A DNA stretch of 32,752 bases, taken from assembly GCA_913778145.1 (NCBI GenBank), contig CAJYVI010000062.1, forward strand, positions 1 through 32,752, read 5' to 3'. The DNA comes from an uncultured Pseudocitrobacter sp. GTDB lineage: Bacteria; Pseudomonadota; Gammaproteobacteria; Enterobacterales; Enterobacteriaceae. The position numbers were made by a program, and so were the translations under genes. Below the pieces are notes generated by a model. That model had not been told where the DNA came from. It ran no database searches and saw only the letters and a list, made by a program, of their open reading frames with translations. Each line of letters starts with the position of its first letter. Position 1 is the first letter of the stretch. Below, piece by piece: positions 1 through 7,084 of the stretch.

Positions 1-67
1 ATTTCAGGATTTTTCTCTTCAACTGAAGCGGCTGTTTGTGTGAAGTAATTCACATCTGCCGTGTCAG

Positions 68-104
68 TGGGAGCGCATTATAGGGAGTTACGCCGAGCCT
101 GCAA
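68..104 (-). promoter_or_regulatory. rRNA operon P1 promoter (reads leftwards out of the window)
   Basis: On the minus strand there is a -35 TTGCAG (99-104), a 16-bp spacer ending in AACTCCC, a -10 TATAAT (77-82), a GC-rich GCGC discriminator and then CACTGACACGG. This matches the E. coli rrn P1 layout as I know it (16-bp spacer, TATAATGCGC, start on the A nine bases after the -10), which puts the start at about 68. The sequence further left fits the P1-P2 interval of enterobacterial rrn operons, so P2 and the 16S gene should lie just outside the window. Discriminator and spacer are those of a stringently controlled rRNA promoter. Confidence 0.88.
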
Positions 105-180
105 CCCCTAATTTGCACTAATTTCACCAACTGCTGTATTCCACAGCAAAACCCCGCCTTATACCAACTTAACCACAGAG

Positions 181-189
181 TTATCCACA
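181..189 (+). promoter_or_regulatory. Perfect DnaA box (TTATCCACA)
   Basis: The nine bases match the strong DnaA-box consensus exactly. The site lies about 115 bp upstream of the rrn P1 start, in the zone where Fis sites usually sit, and immediately beyond the cynX terminator. A single 9-mer can occur by chance, so function is only inferred. Confidence 0.5.
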
Positions 190-208
190 AAACGGCATAT
201 TTTGCCGT
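189..208 (-). terminator. Probable intrinsic terminator of cynTSX
   Basis: Just after the cynX stop, the minus strand reads ACGGCA-AAATA-TGCCGT followed by TTT. The 6-bp stem has a short U tract. It separates the cyn operon from the rrn promoter region, which is transcribed in the same direction. Confidence 0.5.
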
Positions 209-221
209 GAAATAAACGCAG

Positions 222-1403
222 CTACTTTGTTGAATCCCATTCCTGCGGATAACGTGACGGCGCGAAACGTAGCGTCAGCAGCATTAAACCGAACACACAG
301 ACGGCATGAAACATCCAGTCGACGAGAAAATCCCCGCTCAGGCTACGCAATATTCCAGAAAGGTAAGGCGATATCCCGGCAATGATAAAGCCGATCCCCT
401 GCATAAACGCCACCAGCTTTCCAGAGATAACCGGATGCCCGGCATGATCGAGGGCCAGCACCAGGCAAAGCGGGAAAGCGCCGCCCAGCCCAACACCACA
501 CGCGATTGCCCATAAAACAGAAAGATGCGTAGGCCAAAGAATAAAGCCGAGGAACCCCACCATTTGTAAGGCCAGGGCGATGAGCAGGAGGAGTCGGCGA
601 TCTTCATGCCGCGCCAGCATCGGTAACAGCAGCGCGCCCGCCGTTTGCCCAACGGTCATTAGCGCCAGTAGCGTTCCGCTAAACTGCGCACTGTTTCCCA
701 ACTGCATATAATAAGGAGGCAACCAGGCAATCAGGCTGCCATAGCCACCATTGATCACACCGAAATAAAGCCCCAACGCCCACGCTCTAGGATGGCGTGT
801 AATCTTTACTGCGCTACCGGTGTTTTGCTGAATTGCAGATGCGGAAGTTTGACTTTGCGGCCACCAGCCTATGAGAGCGATGATCGCAGGTAGCGCCCAC
901 CATGCCAGTGAGCTGTGCCAGACTTCACTGTGTCCGGCAATCCACGGCGTTAATGCCGCGCCCAAACCACCGCCACCCATCAATGCTGCAGACCACAGTC
1001 CCATGACCTGCGGCATTCGACGCTGAAACTGACGCTTAATAACCGTTGGCATCACCACCTGAATAATTCCAATACCGATTCCTCCTAGCAGCGCGCTACT
1101 GAGCAACATCACGCTGTGAGGTGCCATTTCACGTAGTAACGCCCCGTTAACGATCATCAGCAGGCCAGCCGCCACGCTATAACGTTCGCGGAAATTTTGG
1201 TTTATCCAGCCCCCCGCCAGCGCCAGCGCGCCCATGGCGACCATCGGCAATGCAGTTAGAAGAGAAGCGACAGTAAAACTCATGCCGCTGGCGGCGCGTA
1301 ATTGCGGGAGCAATGGCCCAATAGAGGTGAGTAATGGACGCATATTGAGGCCTATCAGCACCAACACCAGGAGCATCAGACCCGTACGAGGAGATTGATT
1401 CAT
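222..1403 (-). CDS. cynX: CynX, cyanate-operon MFS transporter
   Basis: A 393-residue polytopic inner-membrane protein of the major facilitator superfamily, close in length to E. coli CynX (384). It starts with a hydrophobic helix at about residues 8-28 and shows about twelve alternating hydrophobic segments. Glycine-rich helices such as GGIGIGII and GGGGLGAAL and a mid-protein cytoplasmic loop at about 180-205 fit the fold. It is the third gene of a cynT-cynS-cynX operon, 48 bp behind cynS. E. coli CynX belongs to the cyanate operon, but its substrate is not firmly established, so cyanate transport is inferred from context. The ATG is preceded by only a weak Shine-Dalgarno sequence, suggesting lower expression than cynS. 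Confidence 0.93.
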   Translation of the reverse strand: MNQSPRTGLMLLVLVLIGLNMRPLLTSIGPLLPQLRAASGMSFTVASLLTALPMVAMGALALAGGWINQNFRERYSVAAGLLMIVNGALLREMAPHSVMLLSSALLGGIGIGIIQVVMPTVIKRQFQRRMPQVMGLWSAALMGGGGLGAALTPWIAGHSEVWHSSLAWWALPAIIALIGWWPQSQTSASAIQQNTGSAVKITRHPRAWALGLYFGVINGGYGSLIAWLPPYYMQLGNSAQFSGTLLALMTVGQTAGALLLPMLARHEDRRLLLLIALALQMVGFLGFILWPTHLSVLWAIACGVGLGGAFPLCLVLALDHAGHPVISGKLVAFMQGIGFIIAGISPYLSGILRSLSGDFLVDWMFHAVCVFGLMLLTLRFAPSRYPQEWDSTK

Positions 1404-1417
1404 ATTGTTCTTTAAGC

Positions 1418-1438
1418 CCGGCGCAAATTACGCGCCGG
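1418..1438. repeat. REP-like hairpin between cynS and cynX
   Basis: CCGGCGC (1418-1424) and GCGCCGG (1432-1438) form a 7-bp GC-only stem with a 7-nt loop. There is no U tract, so it looks more like a REP-type or mRNA-stabilising element than a terminator. It would leave cynT-cynS mRNA ending in a stable hairpin ahead of cynX. Confidence 0.5.
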
Positions 1439-1451
1439 ATGCTATTCCGCG

Positions 1452-1922
1452 TTAAAAAGGTTTTGTCGGCAGATATTTGCCATCAAGCGTGATCACCGCG
1501 CGTTCTCCGCCTTCCGGGTCGGCCACTTTTTTAACGTCCAGTTTGAAGTTGATGGCGCTGATAATGCCGTCGCCAAACTTCTCGTGAACCAACATCTTCA
1601 GCGTAGTGCCGTAAACCTGCAGAATTTCATAGAAGCGATAAATGGTGGGATCGGTAGGGACGCGATCGTCAATACTGCCGCGCAGTGGGATCGTTTGCAG
1701 AAGCAGCACCGCATCTTCATCCAGTGAGAGCTTTTCTCCGACCAAACGCGCCGCAGCCGCCGGCAGTGCATGCTGCCCCAGCAAGGCTGCGGTAACAAAA
1801 GCTTCAGATAACCCCGTACCATCAGTGAGTTGAGCGAAGGTCAGATCTTTTTTTGCTTTGATTAGCAGGATCTGGTCAGCCAGAGAGAGGCGAATATCGC
1901 GGTTAATTTGTGCGTGGATCAT
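1452..1922 (-). CDS. cynS: CynS, cyanate hydratase (cyanase)
   Basis: The 156-residue protein has the family's exact length and is nearly collinear with E. coli CynS. Cyanase converts cyanate and bicarbonate to carbamate and CO2, and carbamate then breaks down to ammonia and CO2. The N-terminal part is a helical HTH-like domain; the C-terminal part (about 87-156) carries the active site, with Arg96 and Glu99 in [11 protein letters not shown] and Ser122 in [11 protein letters not shown]. The known enzyme is a decamer built from dimers. A perfect AGGAGG lies seven bases before the ATG, the best ribosome site in the operon. cynT ends 29 bp upstream, so the two are co-transcribed and the carbonic anhydrase replenishes bicarbonate. 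Confidence 0.97.
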   Translation of the reverse strand: MIHAQINRDIRLSLADQILLIKAKKDLTFAQLTDGTGLSEAFVTAALLGQHALPAAAARLVGEKLSLDEDAVLLLQTIPLRGSIDDRVPTDPTIYRFYEILQVYGTTLKMLVHEKFGDGIISAINFKLDVKKVADPEGGERAVITLDGKYLPTKPF

Positions 1923-1951
1923 GATGGAACCTCCTGTATAGAGAGAAAAAA

Positions 1952-2611
1952 TTAAGCTGCGGTAACGCTGCGAAGCGGCATCGCGCAGATATTCGGGTTT
2001 TCGGCAAGCGAGACAAACTGCCCGCTGGCACCGTTATAAGCAGTAATATCACCGCGTTCGATGTCATATACCCAGCCATGCAGCGCGATTCTCCCCTCCT
2101 CCAGCGCAAGACGGACTGACGGGTGAGTTTGAATATTGGCGAGTTGCGCAATGACATTTTCACGCACCATTGAAGCGGTTTTCGCCTGCAATGAAGCGTG
2201 CGTACGTGATTCATTCACCACGCGCGCTGAATCGGCATAGCGTAGCCAGTGGCTAACAGCAGGCATGCTGTCAAGGCAATGGCACCCGGCAATCGCCGTC
2301 ATTGCTCCACAATCGGAGTGACCGCAAATGACAATGTCGTTTACTTTTAAGACCGAGACGGCGTACTCCACCGAGGCGGTGACGCCTCCCGGCTCCGGCC
2401 CATAGGAAGGAACAATGTTGCCCGCGTTACGGATGACAAACAGATCGCCAGGCTCACGCTGCGTCACCAGTTCCGGCACCAGTCGGCTATCAGAGCAGGA
2501 TATAAATAGGGCGCGAGGGTTTTGCTGGTTCGCCAGCGTTCTGAAAAGCTCGGCGCGTTCAGGAAAGACGCTGCGCTGAAATTTCAGAAAGCCATCAATA
2601 ATCTCTTTCAC
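1952..2611 (-). CDS. cynT: CynT, beta-class carbonic anhydrase
   Basis: A 219-residue beta carbonic anhydrase and the first gene of the cyanate operon. It interconverts CO2 and bicarbonate so that cyanase does not exhaust cellular bicarbonate. The zinc ligands are visible as Cys39 in ISCSDSR, His98 and Cys101 in CGHSDCGAM, with Asp41-Arg43 as the catalytic dyad. The RNAGNIV and [11 protein letters not shown] segments are typical of the clade. The start codon is GTG (2609-2611), preceded by AGAGGA; starting here gives the expected [12 protein letters not shown]-terminus. cynR is divergent, with a 109-bp shared control region. Confidence 0.96.
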   Translation of the reverse strand: MKEIIDGFLKFQRSVFPERAELFRTLANQQNPRALFISCSDSRLVPELVTQREPGDLFVIRNAGNIVPSYGPEPGGVTASVEYAVSVLKVNDIVICGHSDCGAMTAIAGCHCLDSMPAVSHWLRYADSARVVNESRTHASLQAKTASMVRENVIAQLANIQTHPSVRLALEEGRIALHGWVYDIERGDITAYNGASGQFVSLAENPNICAMPLRSVTAA

Positions 2612-2720
2612 GGTTGTTCCTCTGTCTCACTATGGAATGGACACAGGCTACTCGCTACGTTTCATAAGATAAAAGACTCATTTATAATCAACTCTATTGG
2701 TAATACTTATAGGTCAGATG
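2612..2720. promoter_or_regulatory. cynR-cynT divergent control region
   Basis: This AT-rich stretch separates cynT (leftward) from cynR (rightward). It contains a perfect TATAAT at 2683-2688 on the plus strand, with a poor -35 (TTTCAT at 2660-2665), as expected for a weak autoregulated cynR promoter. ATAAG (2664-2668) and CTTAT (2706-2710) form arms of an inverted repeat around it. In E. coli, CynR binds the cynR-cynT interval, represses itself and activates cynTSX with cyanate. The exact operator here is not proven. Confidence 0.6.
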
Positions 2721-3608
2721 ATGCTGCTTCGACATATTCACTACTTTCTGGCAGTGGCTGAGCATCGCGGCTTCACCCGCGCCGCCACCGCGCTTCATGT
2801 TTCGCAACCGGCTCTCTCTCAGCAAATCAGGCAGCTTGAAGAGTCACTTGGCGCGCAACTGTTCGATCGCAGTGGTCGCCATATTCAGCTCACCGATGCT
2901 GGCGAAGCCTGGTTGGGCTACGCGAAAAATGCGCTGAGATCGCTGGAAGAGGGAAAGCGGGCAATTCATGACGTTGAGGATTTGAGCCGTGGCTCACTGC
3001 GTGTCGCCATTACCCCCACGTTTACGTCGTGGCTTATCGGGCCGTTGATGGCGACGTTTTACGCGCGGTATCCCAATATCACCCTTGCGTTACAGGAGAT
3101 GTCGCAGGAAAAAATAGAAGAACAGCTCCTCAACGATGAGCTGGATATTGGCATCGCATTTGATGATGTTCATTCGGCGGATATCGACGTGCTACCGCTA
3201 CTGAAGGAATCCCTCGCGTTGGTGGTATCTGAAAGTCATCCTCTGGCGCAACAGGCGAGCGTAGCGTTATCGCATCTGAATAATGAACGACTTATTTTAT
3301 TGAGCGAGGAATTTGCTACCCGCGAACAGATTGATCGCTATTGCCGCCAAAGAGATCTGCATCCGCAGATAGTAATAGAAGCAAACTCGATCAATGCCAT
3401 TCTGGAACTGGTGCGCCGCACAACGCTCGCCACCCTGCTTCCATCGCCAATTGCCGCGCAAAATGAGGGATTAAAAGCGGTTTCACTGACGCCGCAGTTG
3501 CTGGAACGGACCGCCGCGCTGATGCAACGCAAAGGCGCGTGGAGAACGGCCGCCGTGAGGGCATTTACGGCATTGGCGCAGGAAGTGACGAAAACGTACA
3601 CCCGGTAA
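2721..3608 (+). CDS. cynR: CynR, LysR-type regulator of the cyanate operon
   Basis: A LysR-family regulator of 295 residues. The N-terminal winged helix-turn-helix (about 1-60) contains [20 protein letters not shown], and an effector-binding periplasmic-protein-like fold follows (about 85-290). The motifs [20 protein letters not shown] and EFATREQID agree with E. coli CynR. I place the start at the ATG at 2721 because it gives the [15 protein letters not shown] terminus equivalent to E. coli; an ATG directly before it (2718) and a TTG at 2697 are alternatives. The nearest ribosome site, AGG at 2711-2713, fits 2721 best. It is divergent from cynTSX, the normal arrangement for a LysR regulator and its target. 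Confidence 0.94.
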   Translation: MLLRHIHYFLAVAEHRGFTRAATALHVSQPALSQQIRQLEESLGAQLFDRSGRHIQLTDAGEAWLGYAKNALRSLEEGKRAIHDVEDLSRGSLRVAITPTFTSWLIGPLMATFYARYPNITLALQEMSQEKIEEQLLNDELDIGIAFDDVHSADIDVLPLLKESLALVVSESHPLAQQASVALSHLNNERLILLSEEFATREQIDRYCRQRDLHPQIVIEANSINAILELVRRTTLATLLPSPIAAQNEGLKAVSLTPQLLERTAALMQRKGAWRTAAVRAFTALAQEVTKTYTR

Positions 3609-3667
3609 CATTGAATTTCGCCGGCCAGCAGGCGATAGTGGTTTTTTGACTGAGACAGAAGACGAGT

Positions 3668-4285
3668 ATGACATCCACCGCACTCTCATCAGCACTCAAA
3701 GGCGGCGCGCTGCTTCTGCTGCTTGCCCTGATTTACACCGGCCTCTTTACCGCTGACCGCACGACCTGGCTCATGGAGGTCACCCCGGTCATTATCATTG
3801 TGCCGCTGCTATTGGCCACGCATCGTCGCTACCCGCTGACGCCCCTCCTTTATACGCTTATCTTTTTCCACGCGCTTATTCTGATCGGCGGTGGCATGTA
3901 CACCTATGCCAAAGTGCCCATTGGCTTCGACGTGCAGGAGATGTTTAACCTGAGCCGCAATCCTTACGACAAACTGGGCCACTTTTTCCAGGGGCTCGTT
4001 CCGGCGCTGGCGGCGCGAGAAATTTTGCTGCGCGGCGGCTACGTGCGCGGGCGTAAAATGGTCGGTTTTCTGGTGTGCTGCATCGCTTTGGCCATCAGTG
4101 CAACCTATGAATTGATCGAGTGGTGGGCGGCGCTGGCGATGGGCCAGGGCGCGGATGACTTTCTGGGAACTCAGGGCGATCCGTGGGATACGCAATCAGA
4201 CATGTTCTGCGCCCTTCTCGGGGCATTAACTACGGTATTGCTGCTTGCTCGTTACCATCAGCGCCAGCTAATGCGCTTACTGTAA
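3668..4285 (+). CDS. yjdF: YjdF, DUF2238 inner-membrane protein
   Basis: A 205-residue membrane protein of the YjdF/DUF2238 family. About six hydrophobic helices are visible (around 10-28, 36-52, 57-80, 113-125, 138-157, 183-198). The family signature NPYDKLGHFFQGLVPA lies at about residues 98-113, followed by the polar ELIEWW and GDPWDTQSDMF segments that carry conserved acidic residues. The function is unknown. It is co-directional with cynR, with a 59-bp gap, and is followed by a terminator. It is unrelated to the Bacillus YjdF that names a riboswitch class. Confidence 0.85.
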   Translation: MTSTALSSALKGGALLLLLALIYTGLFTADRTTWLMEVTPVIIIVPLLLATHRRYPLTPLLYTLIFFHALILIGGGMYTYAKVPIGFDVQEMFNLSRNPYDKLGHFFQGLVPALAAREILLRGGYVRGRKMVGFLVCCIALAISATYELIEWWAALAMGQGADDFLGTQGDPWDTQSDMFCALLGALTTVLLLARYHQRQLMRLL

Positions 4286-4294
4286 TTTCTCGAA

Positions 4295-4320
4295 CCCGCC
4301 TGATTGGCGGGCTCTGCGTT
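4295..4320 (+). terminator. Intrinsic terminator after yjdF
   Basis: CCCGCC (4295-4300), loop TGATT and GGCGGG (4306-4311) form a perfect 6-bp GC stem 9 bp after the yjdF stop, followed by CTCTGCGTTTT. The U tract is interrupted, so efficiency may be moderate. It marks the left border of the accessory island. Confidence 0.65.
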
Positions 4321-4337
4321 TTACAGCGCTCCGTTTA

Positions 4338-4832
4338 TCAGGCCACAACCTTACAAATCAGGATGGTTCTTCTCAGGTCGCTCCAGCGCCAGATATCATT
4401 TTGTAGCTTATCCAGCTTATAGAAGAAGATAGATTGGGAAGAAATCAGCAGTTTAGCGACAGCATCTGGCATGGTGTCTGCCGGATTTTTGTCGGTGCCT
4501 TCCCGATGAACCTCAGAAAAACCATTCTTTTTACTTTCAGAAAAAAGCAGGCGTACATTGCGATCGATAATGTATTTTTTACCGTCCGCGACCACGTAAC
4601 CGTACTCTGAAACATAACTTCTTTTTTTAGCAAAAGGGACGATGTGCGCGGTAATCTGAATATCGCCGCTTAACGCCTCATTTCCAGACTGCATAACGCG
4701 AATATCGACATTCCCGGAGCAATTCAGCTCATCCGGCACAGATAAACTCTGAAACATTGCATTGATTGCCAGCCCAATGATAGCAATCAAGAGACTAACC
4801 ACTATAAATATCGACGTAATTCTTACAGTCAT
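4338..4832 (-). CDS. FidL-like inner-membrane partner protein
   Basis: A 164-residue protein with one N-terminal membrane anchor (about residues 7-26) and a periplasmic part of about 135 residues containing two cysteines (Cys38 near the membrane and Cys160 four residues from the end), which could pair. The layout, and the position directly behind a ToxR/CadC-like regulator, match the FidL-type protein encoded beside marT in Salmonella pathogenicity island 3; it is also analogous to ToxS or TcpH, which support ToxR and TcpP. Its ATG lies inside the end of the upstream gene (38-nt overlap) with an AGG just before it, indicating translational coupling. The FidL assignment rests on context and layout, and its molecular function is inferred. 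Confidence 0.7.
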   Translation of the reverse strand: MTVRITSIFIVVSLLIAIIGLAINAMFQSLSVPDELNCSGNVDIRVMQSGNEALSGDIQITAHIVPFAKKRSYVSEYGYVVADGKKYIIDRNVRLLFSESKKNGFSEVHREGTDKNPADTMPDAVAKLLISSQSIFFYKLDKLQNDIWRWSDLRRTILICKVVA

Positions 4833-5550
4833 TCACCTGTCCATCCGAATTCAATTTGCAAATTGAAACTATACTTTCAGCAATACCTCCGCTCTGCCCC
4901 TTGTTATTATCATCGTAGTAGATAATCGCAGGAGTATCACATTGCGAAAGCACCTCTTCACCCCGCGCACTGGAAAAATAGTGTTCAACTTTTTCTATAT
5001 TCACATCGCCAAAAAAATAGACGTTACATTTTTTGACATGTGCATACAGTTGATAACTGTGGGTTCTCTCTTTGAAGAAAACAAAAAGAAATATAACAAT
5101 CGCCAAAATGGACAATCCAATCGCTGCGAGCGGGAAAATTCTCAATAACAGATCATGATAAGTTGTTAATGCAGACCGTTTTACCGATGATGCATTTTCA
5201 ATATTATGTGTAAGATAATCACCAGGAAGATTCTCAAGTTTAACGTCATCAAGATGCAGTATGAATCCTTTTTTAGGTACGGTCTCAAGAACATTATCCA
5301 CCCCGACGTCACTCAAACCACGCCGCAAACTACTAATGCTATTATTCAAACTGCTTTCAGATGAAACCAGTCCAAAATCTTCCCAGACTTTTGTCAACAA
5401 TTCTTCACGGCTCACCTGTAATTGATTATTTTCCAGGAGGACCAGAAGCAGCCTACAGGCAGGGTTAGAGAGGGTCACTTCCTTATCATTACCGTACAAT
5501 TTCCGTTCGGCAACAATAAAATTGACCGAGTTATTTATTATGTATTTCAT
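4795..5550 (-). CDS. ToxR/CadC-like membrane-bound transcriptional regulator (MarT-type)
   Basis: 251 residues. The N-terminus (about 8-100) is an OmpR/PhoB-type winged helix: LSNPACRLLLVLLE, then REELLTKVWEDFG, SLNNSISSLRRGL and the wing TVPKKGFIL. A linker and a single transmembrane helix (about 137-159) follow, then a periplasmic domain of about 90 residues with four cysteines (175, 204, 231, 242). This is a one-component ToxR-like architecture, with DNA binding in the cytoplasm and sensing in the periplasm. Salmonella MarT, which activates the adhesin gene misL, is the nearest named analogue I know. The gene has its own strong promoter, and its pairing with a FidL-like gene beside fimbrial operons suggests it controls adhesion genes. 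The target is not shown by the sequence. Confidence 0.82.
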   Translation of the reverse strand: MKYIINNSVNFIVAERKLYGNDKEVTLSNPACRLLLVLLENNQLQVSREELLTKVWEDFGLVSSESSLNNSISSLRRGLSDVGVDNVLETVPKKGFILHLDDVKLENLPGDYLTHNIENASSVKRSALTTYHDLLLRIFPLAAIGLSILAIVIFLFVFFKERTHSYQLYAHVKKCNVYFFGDVNIEKVEHYFSSARGEEVLSQCDTPAIIYYDDNNKGQSGGIAESIVSICKLNSDGQVNDCKNYVDIYSG

Positions 5551-5579
5551 ATACCTGTATCATCAAACTCACAATCTGG

Positions 5580-5600
5580 CTGTGGAATATTTCACCACAG
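5580..5600. promoter_or_regulatory. Inverted repeat in the regulator leader (possible operator)
   Basis: CTGTGG (5580-5585) and CCACAG (5595-5600) are perfect inverted arms around an AATATT-centred core, between the -10 box and the start codon of the MarT-like gene. The position suits autoregulation. Confidence 0.35.
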
Positions 5601-5607
5601 CGGGGAT

Positions 5608-5636
5608 ATTATAGATCACGCGGGTAGGCATAACAA
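5608..5636 (-). promoter_or_regulatory. Sigma-70 promoter of the MarT-like regulator
   Basis: The minus strand shows TTGTTA (5631-5636), a 17-bp spacer and a perfect TATAAT (5608-5613), 58 bp before the start codon. This is the clearest sigma-70 promoter in the island and suggests the regulator pair is transcribed separately from the fimbrial operon upstream. Confidence 0.65.
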
Positions 5637-5664
5637 AAATAATTAGATAACAATTACACATGTA

Positions 5665-5693
5665 AATAATAGGGCTATTTATTTAACCCTATT
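5665..5693 (-). terminator. Possible terminator at the end of the pi-type fimbrial run
   Basis: AATAGGG and CCCTATT (5668-5674 and 5687-5693) form a 7-bp stem with a 12-nt loop that spans the stop codon of the EAL gene; ATTTAC follows on the minus strand. The stem is AT-rich and the U run poor, so it is only a candidate. Confidence 0.35.
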
Positions 5694-6451
5694 TTCTTCA
5701 GGTATATTTCAAGCTCGTCATAATTGAGCGGGGCTGAATGCAAGAACCCCTGTTGAAGCTGACCGCCATTTGCACAGAGATATTCGCATTGTGCCTGTTC
5801 TTCTATTCCTTCGACAATAATATCGAGGTTTAAGGCTGAAGCGAGAGTCAGCGTATGCTGAATAATGACATCTGCCCGCTCAACCTGATACTCCTGAATG
5901 AAGCGACGATCCAGTTTAATGCCATCAACATCCAGCATTAACAGATAGTCGAGATTGGAATATGAGGTGCCAAAATCATCGAGGAAAATCTTCGCATTCG
6001 CAAATTTCAGAAGCTGCAATACCGTACGGGAAATACGGTTAAGACTTTGCGTCTCTGTGACTTCGATAACAAAAGCATACTTTTGTGCAGGAATAGCCGC
6101 CTGAAAAGCGAGATATTCCGCGACAAAGCCGGAAGCCTGAATAGAAGCGGCATTGAAGTTCAGCGCCAGATGTAGCCCGTCAGGTAGCAGGGTATCAAGT
6201 CTTGAGATATCCCGACCAACCACGGCCATCAGGTAGCGGGAAAACTCCAGCGCCAGCCCCGCCCTTTCGAACTCCGGGATGAAGTTCGAAGGTGAGTAAA
6301 TATAGCCGCTCTTTCCCCGCCAGCGGGTGAGAACTTCCAGTCCATAGAGTTCCCCGGTCACCGCGTTGATTATCGGCTGGTAACAAGGATAAATAGCGTT
6401 GTCACTCAGCGCCTGACGCAGTTCACTTTGAAAAAAATAAAACCTGGACAT
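5675..6451 (-). CDS. EAL-domain cyclic-di-GMP phosphodiesterase (MrkJ/STM0551-like)
   Basis: A stand-alone EAL domain of 258 residues with no membrane or sensor domain. The catalytic set appears complete: Glu39 in LEVL (the EAL motif reads EVL), Asn98 in LNFN, Glu130 in VIEVTE, Asp158-Asp159 in LDDFGTS with an intact loop 6, Lys179 in GIKLD, Glu214 in VEGIEE and Gln234 in QQGF. It should therefore hydrolyse c-di-GMP to pGpG. Small EAL proteins encoded beside fimbrial operons include Klebsiella MrkJ and Salmonella STM0551, which lower fimbrial expression. It is the last gene of the pi-type operon, 34 bp after the LuxR-type gene. Activity is inferred from the residues. Confidence 0.88.
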   Translation of the reverse strand: MSRFYFFQSELRQALSDNAIYPCYQPIINAVTGELYGLEVLTRWRGKSGYIYSPSNFIPEFERAGLALEFSRYLMAVVGRDISRLDTLLPDGLHLALNFNAASIQASGFVAEYLAFQAAIPAQKYAFVIEVTETQSLNRISRTVLQLLKFANAKIFLDDFGTSYSNLDYLLMLDVDGIKLDRRFIQEYQVERADVIIQHTLTLASALNLDIIVEGIEEQAQCEYLCANGGQLQQGFLHSAPLNYDELEIYLKKIGLNK

Positions 6452-6485
6452 TCTCGCCTCTTAATCATATCAAATCCTTTTGAAA

Positions 6486-7064
6486 TTAATTCAACAAACC
6501 ATTATGGATAATAAAAATGCACGCCTGGTTGTAGCTTTCGAAGCCTAAGTCCCGGTAGAAACGTTCACGGTGAAAATAGACTCGTTTAACGGGCATTCTG
6601 AACTGCTTTGCGATCAGCGCCAGGCTCTCCCCGGCCTGAATCAATCGCATCAGCTCAAGATCAATGCCCCTGATAAAGCGCTTTTGCCAGGCAAGATTCT
6701 TAATCTCAGAGAAATTACCGCCATGCAGGCACGCGGCGATCACGTCAAGACATAAACTGACGCAGCCACGCATATCAATCTTCTTGTATTTCTCATATCC
6801 TTTTCTGAAATAGATAGCCCCTTTCATCTCCAGAACAATAAGCTCAACCTTTACTTTTTTATCAAGCAGACATGCGCGGAATTGTTCTATGAAATTAAAT
6901 GGCATGCGATTATCCACTAAAAGATAACACTCATCCCCTTGCCAGAAGGCATCCAGATCTAACCCATTATTACCATCAACGCTCATATGTTGCAGGTTGG
7001 GGATAAGTTCTTCTAATGCATGATACAGAAAACGATCGTGGCTAATTAAAATTTTGCTATTCAT
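6486..7064 (-). CDS. LuxR-type helix-turn-helix regulator linked to fimbriae
   Basis: 192 residues. The C-terminal part (about 133-182) is a LuxR/FixJ-type HTH: LELMRLIQAGESLALIAKQF, then the recognition helix around PVKRVYFHRERFYRDLGF. The N-terminal 120 residues resemble a degenerate receiver-like fold, but I see no convincing phospho-acceptor set. Size and layout resemble fimbrial regulators such as MrkI of Klebsiella or FimW of Salmonella. It starts 20 bp after the adhesin stop, with a weak ribosome site, and precedes the EAL gene, so all three are probably on one mRNA. Whether it activates or represses the fimbriae, or acts on flagellar genes as MrpJ does from the same position in Proteus, is unknown. 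Confidence 0.75.
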   Translation of the reverse strand: MNSKILISHDRFLYHALEELIPNLQHMSVDGNNGLDLDAFWQGDECYLLVDNRMPFNFIEQFRACLLDKKVKVELIVLEMKGAIYFRKGYEKYKKIDMRGCVSLCLDVIAACLHGGNFSEIKNLAWQKRFIRGIDLELMRLIQAGESLALIAKQFRMPVKRVYFHRERFYRDLGFESYNQACIFIIHNGLLN

Positions 7065-7084
7065 GATTAAATTTGAGTAATTTC

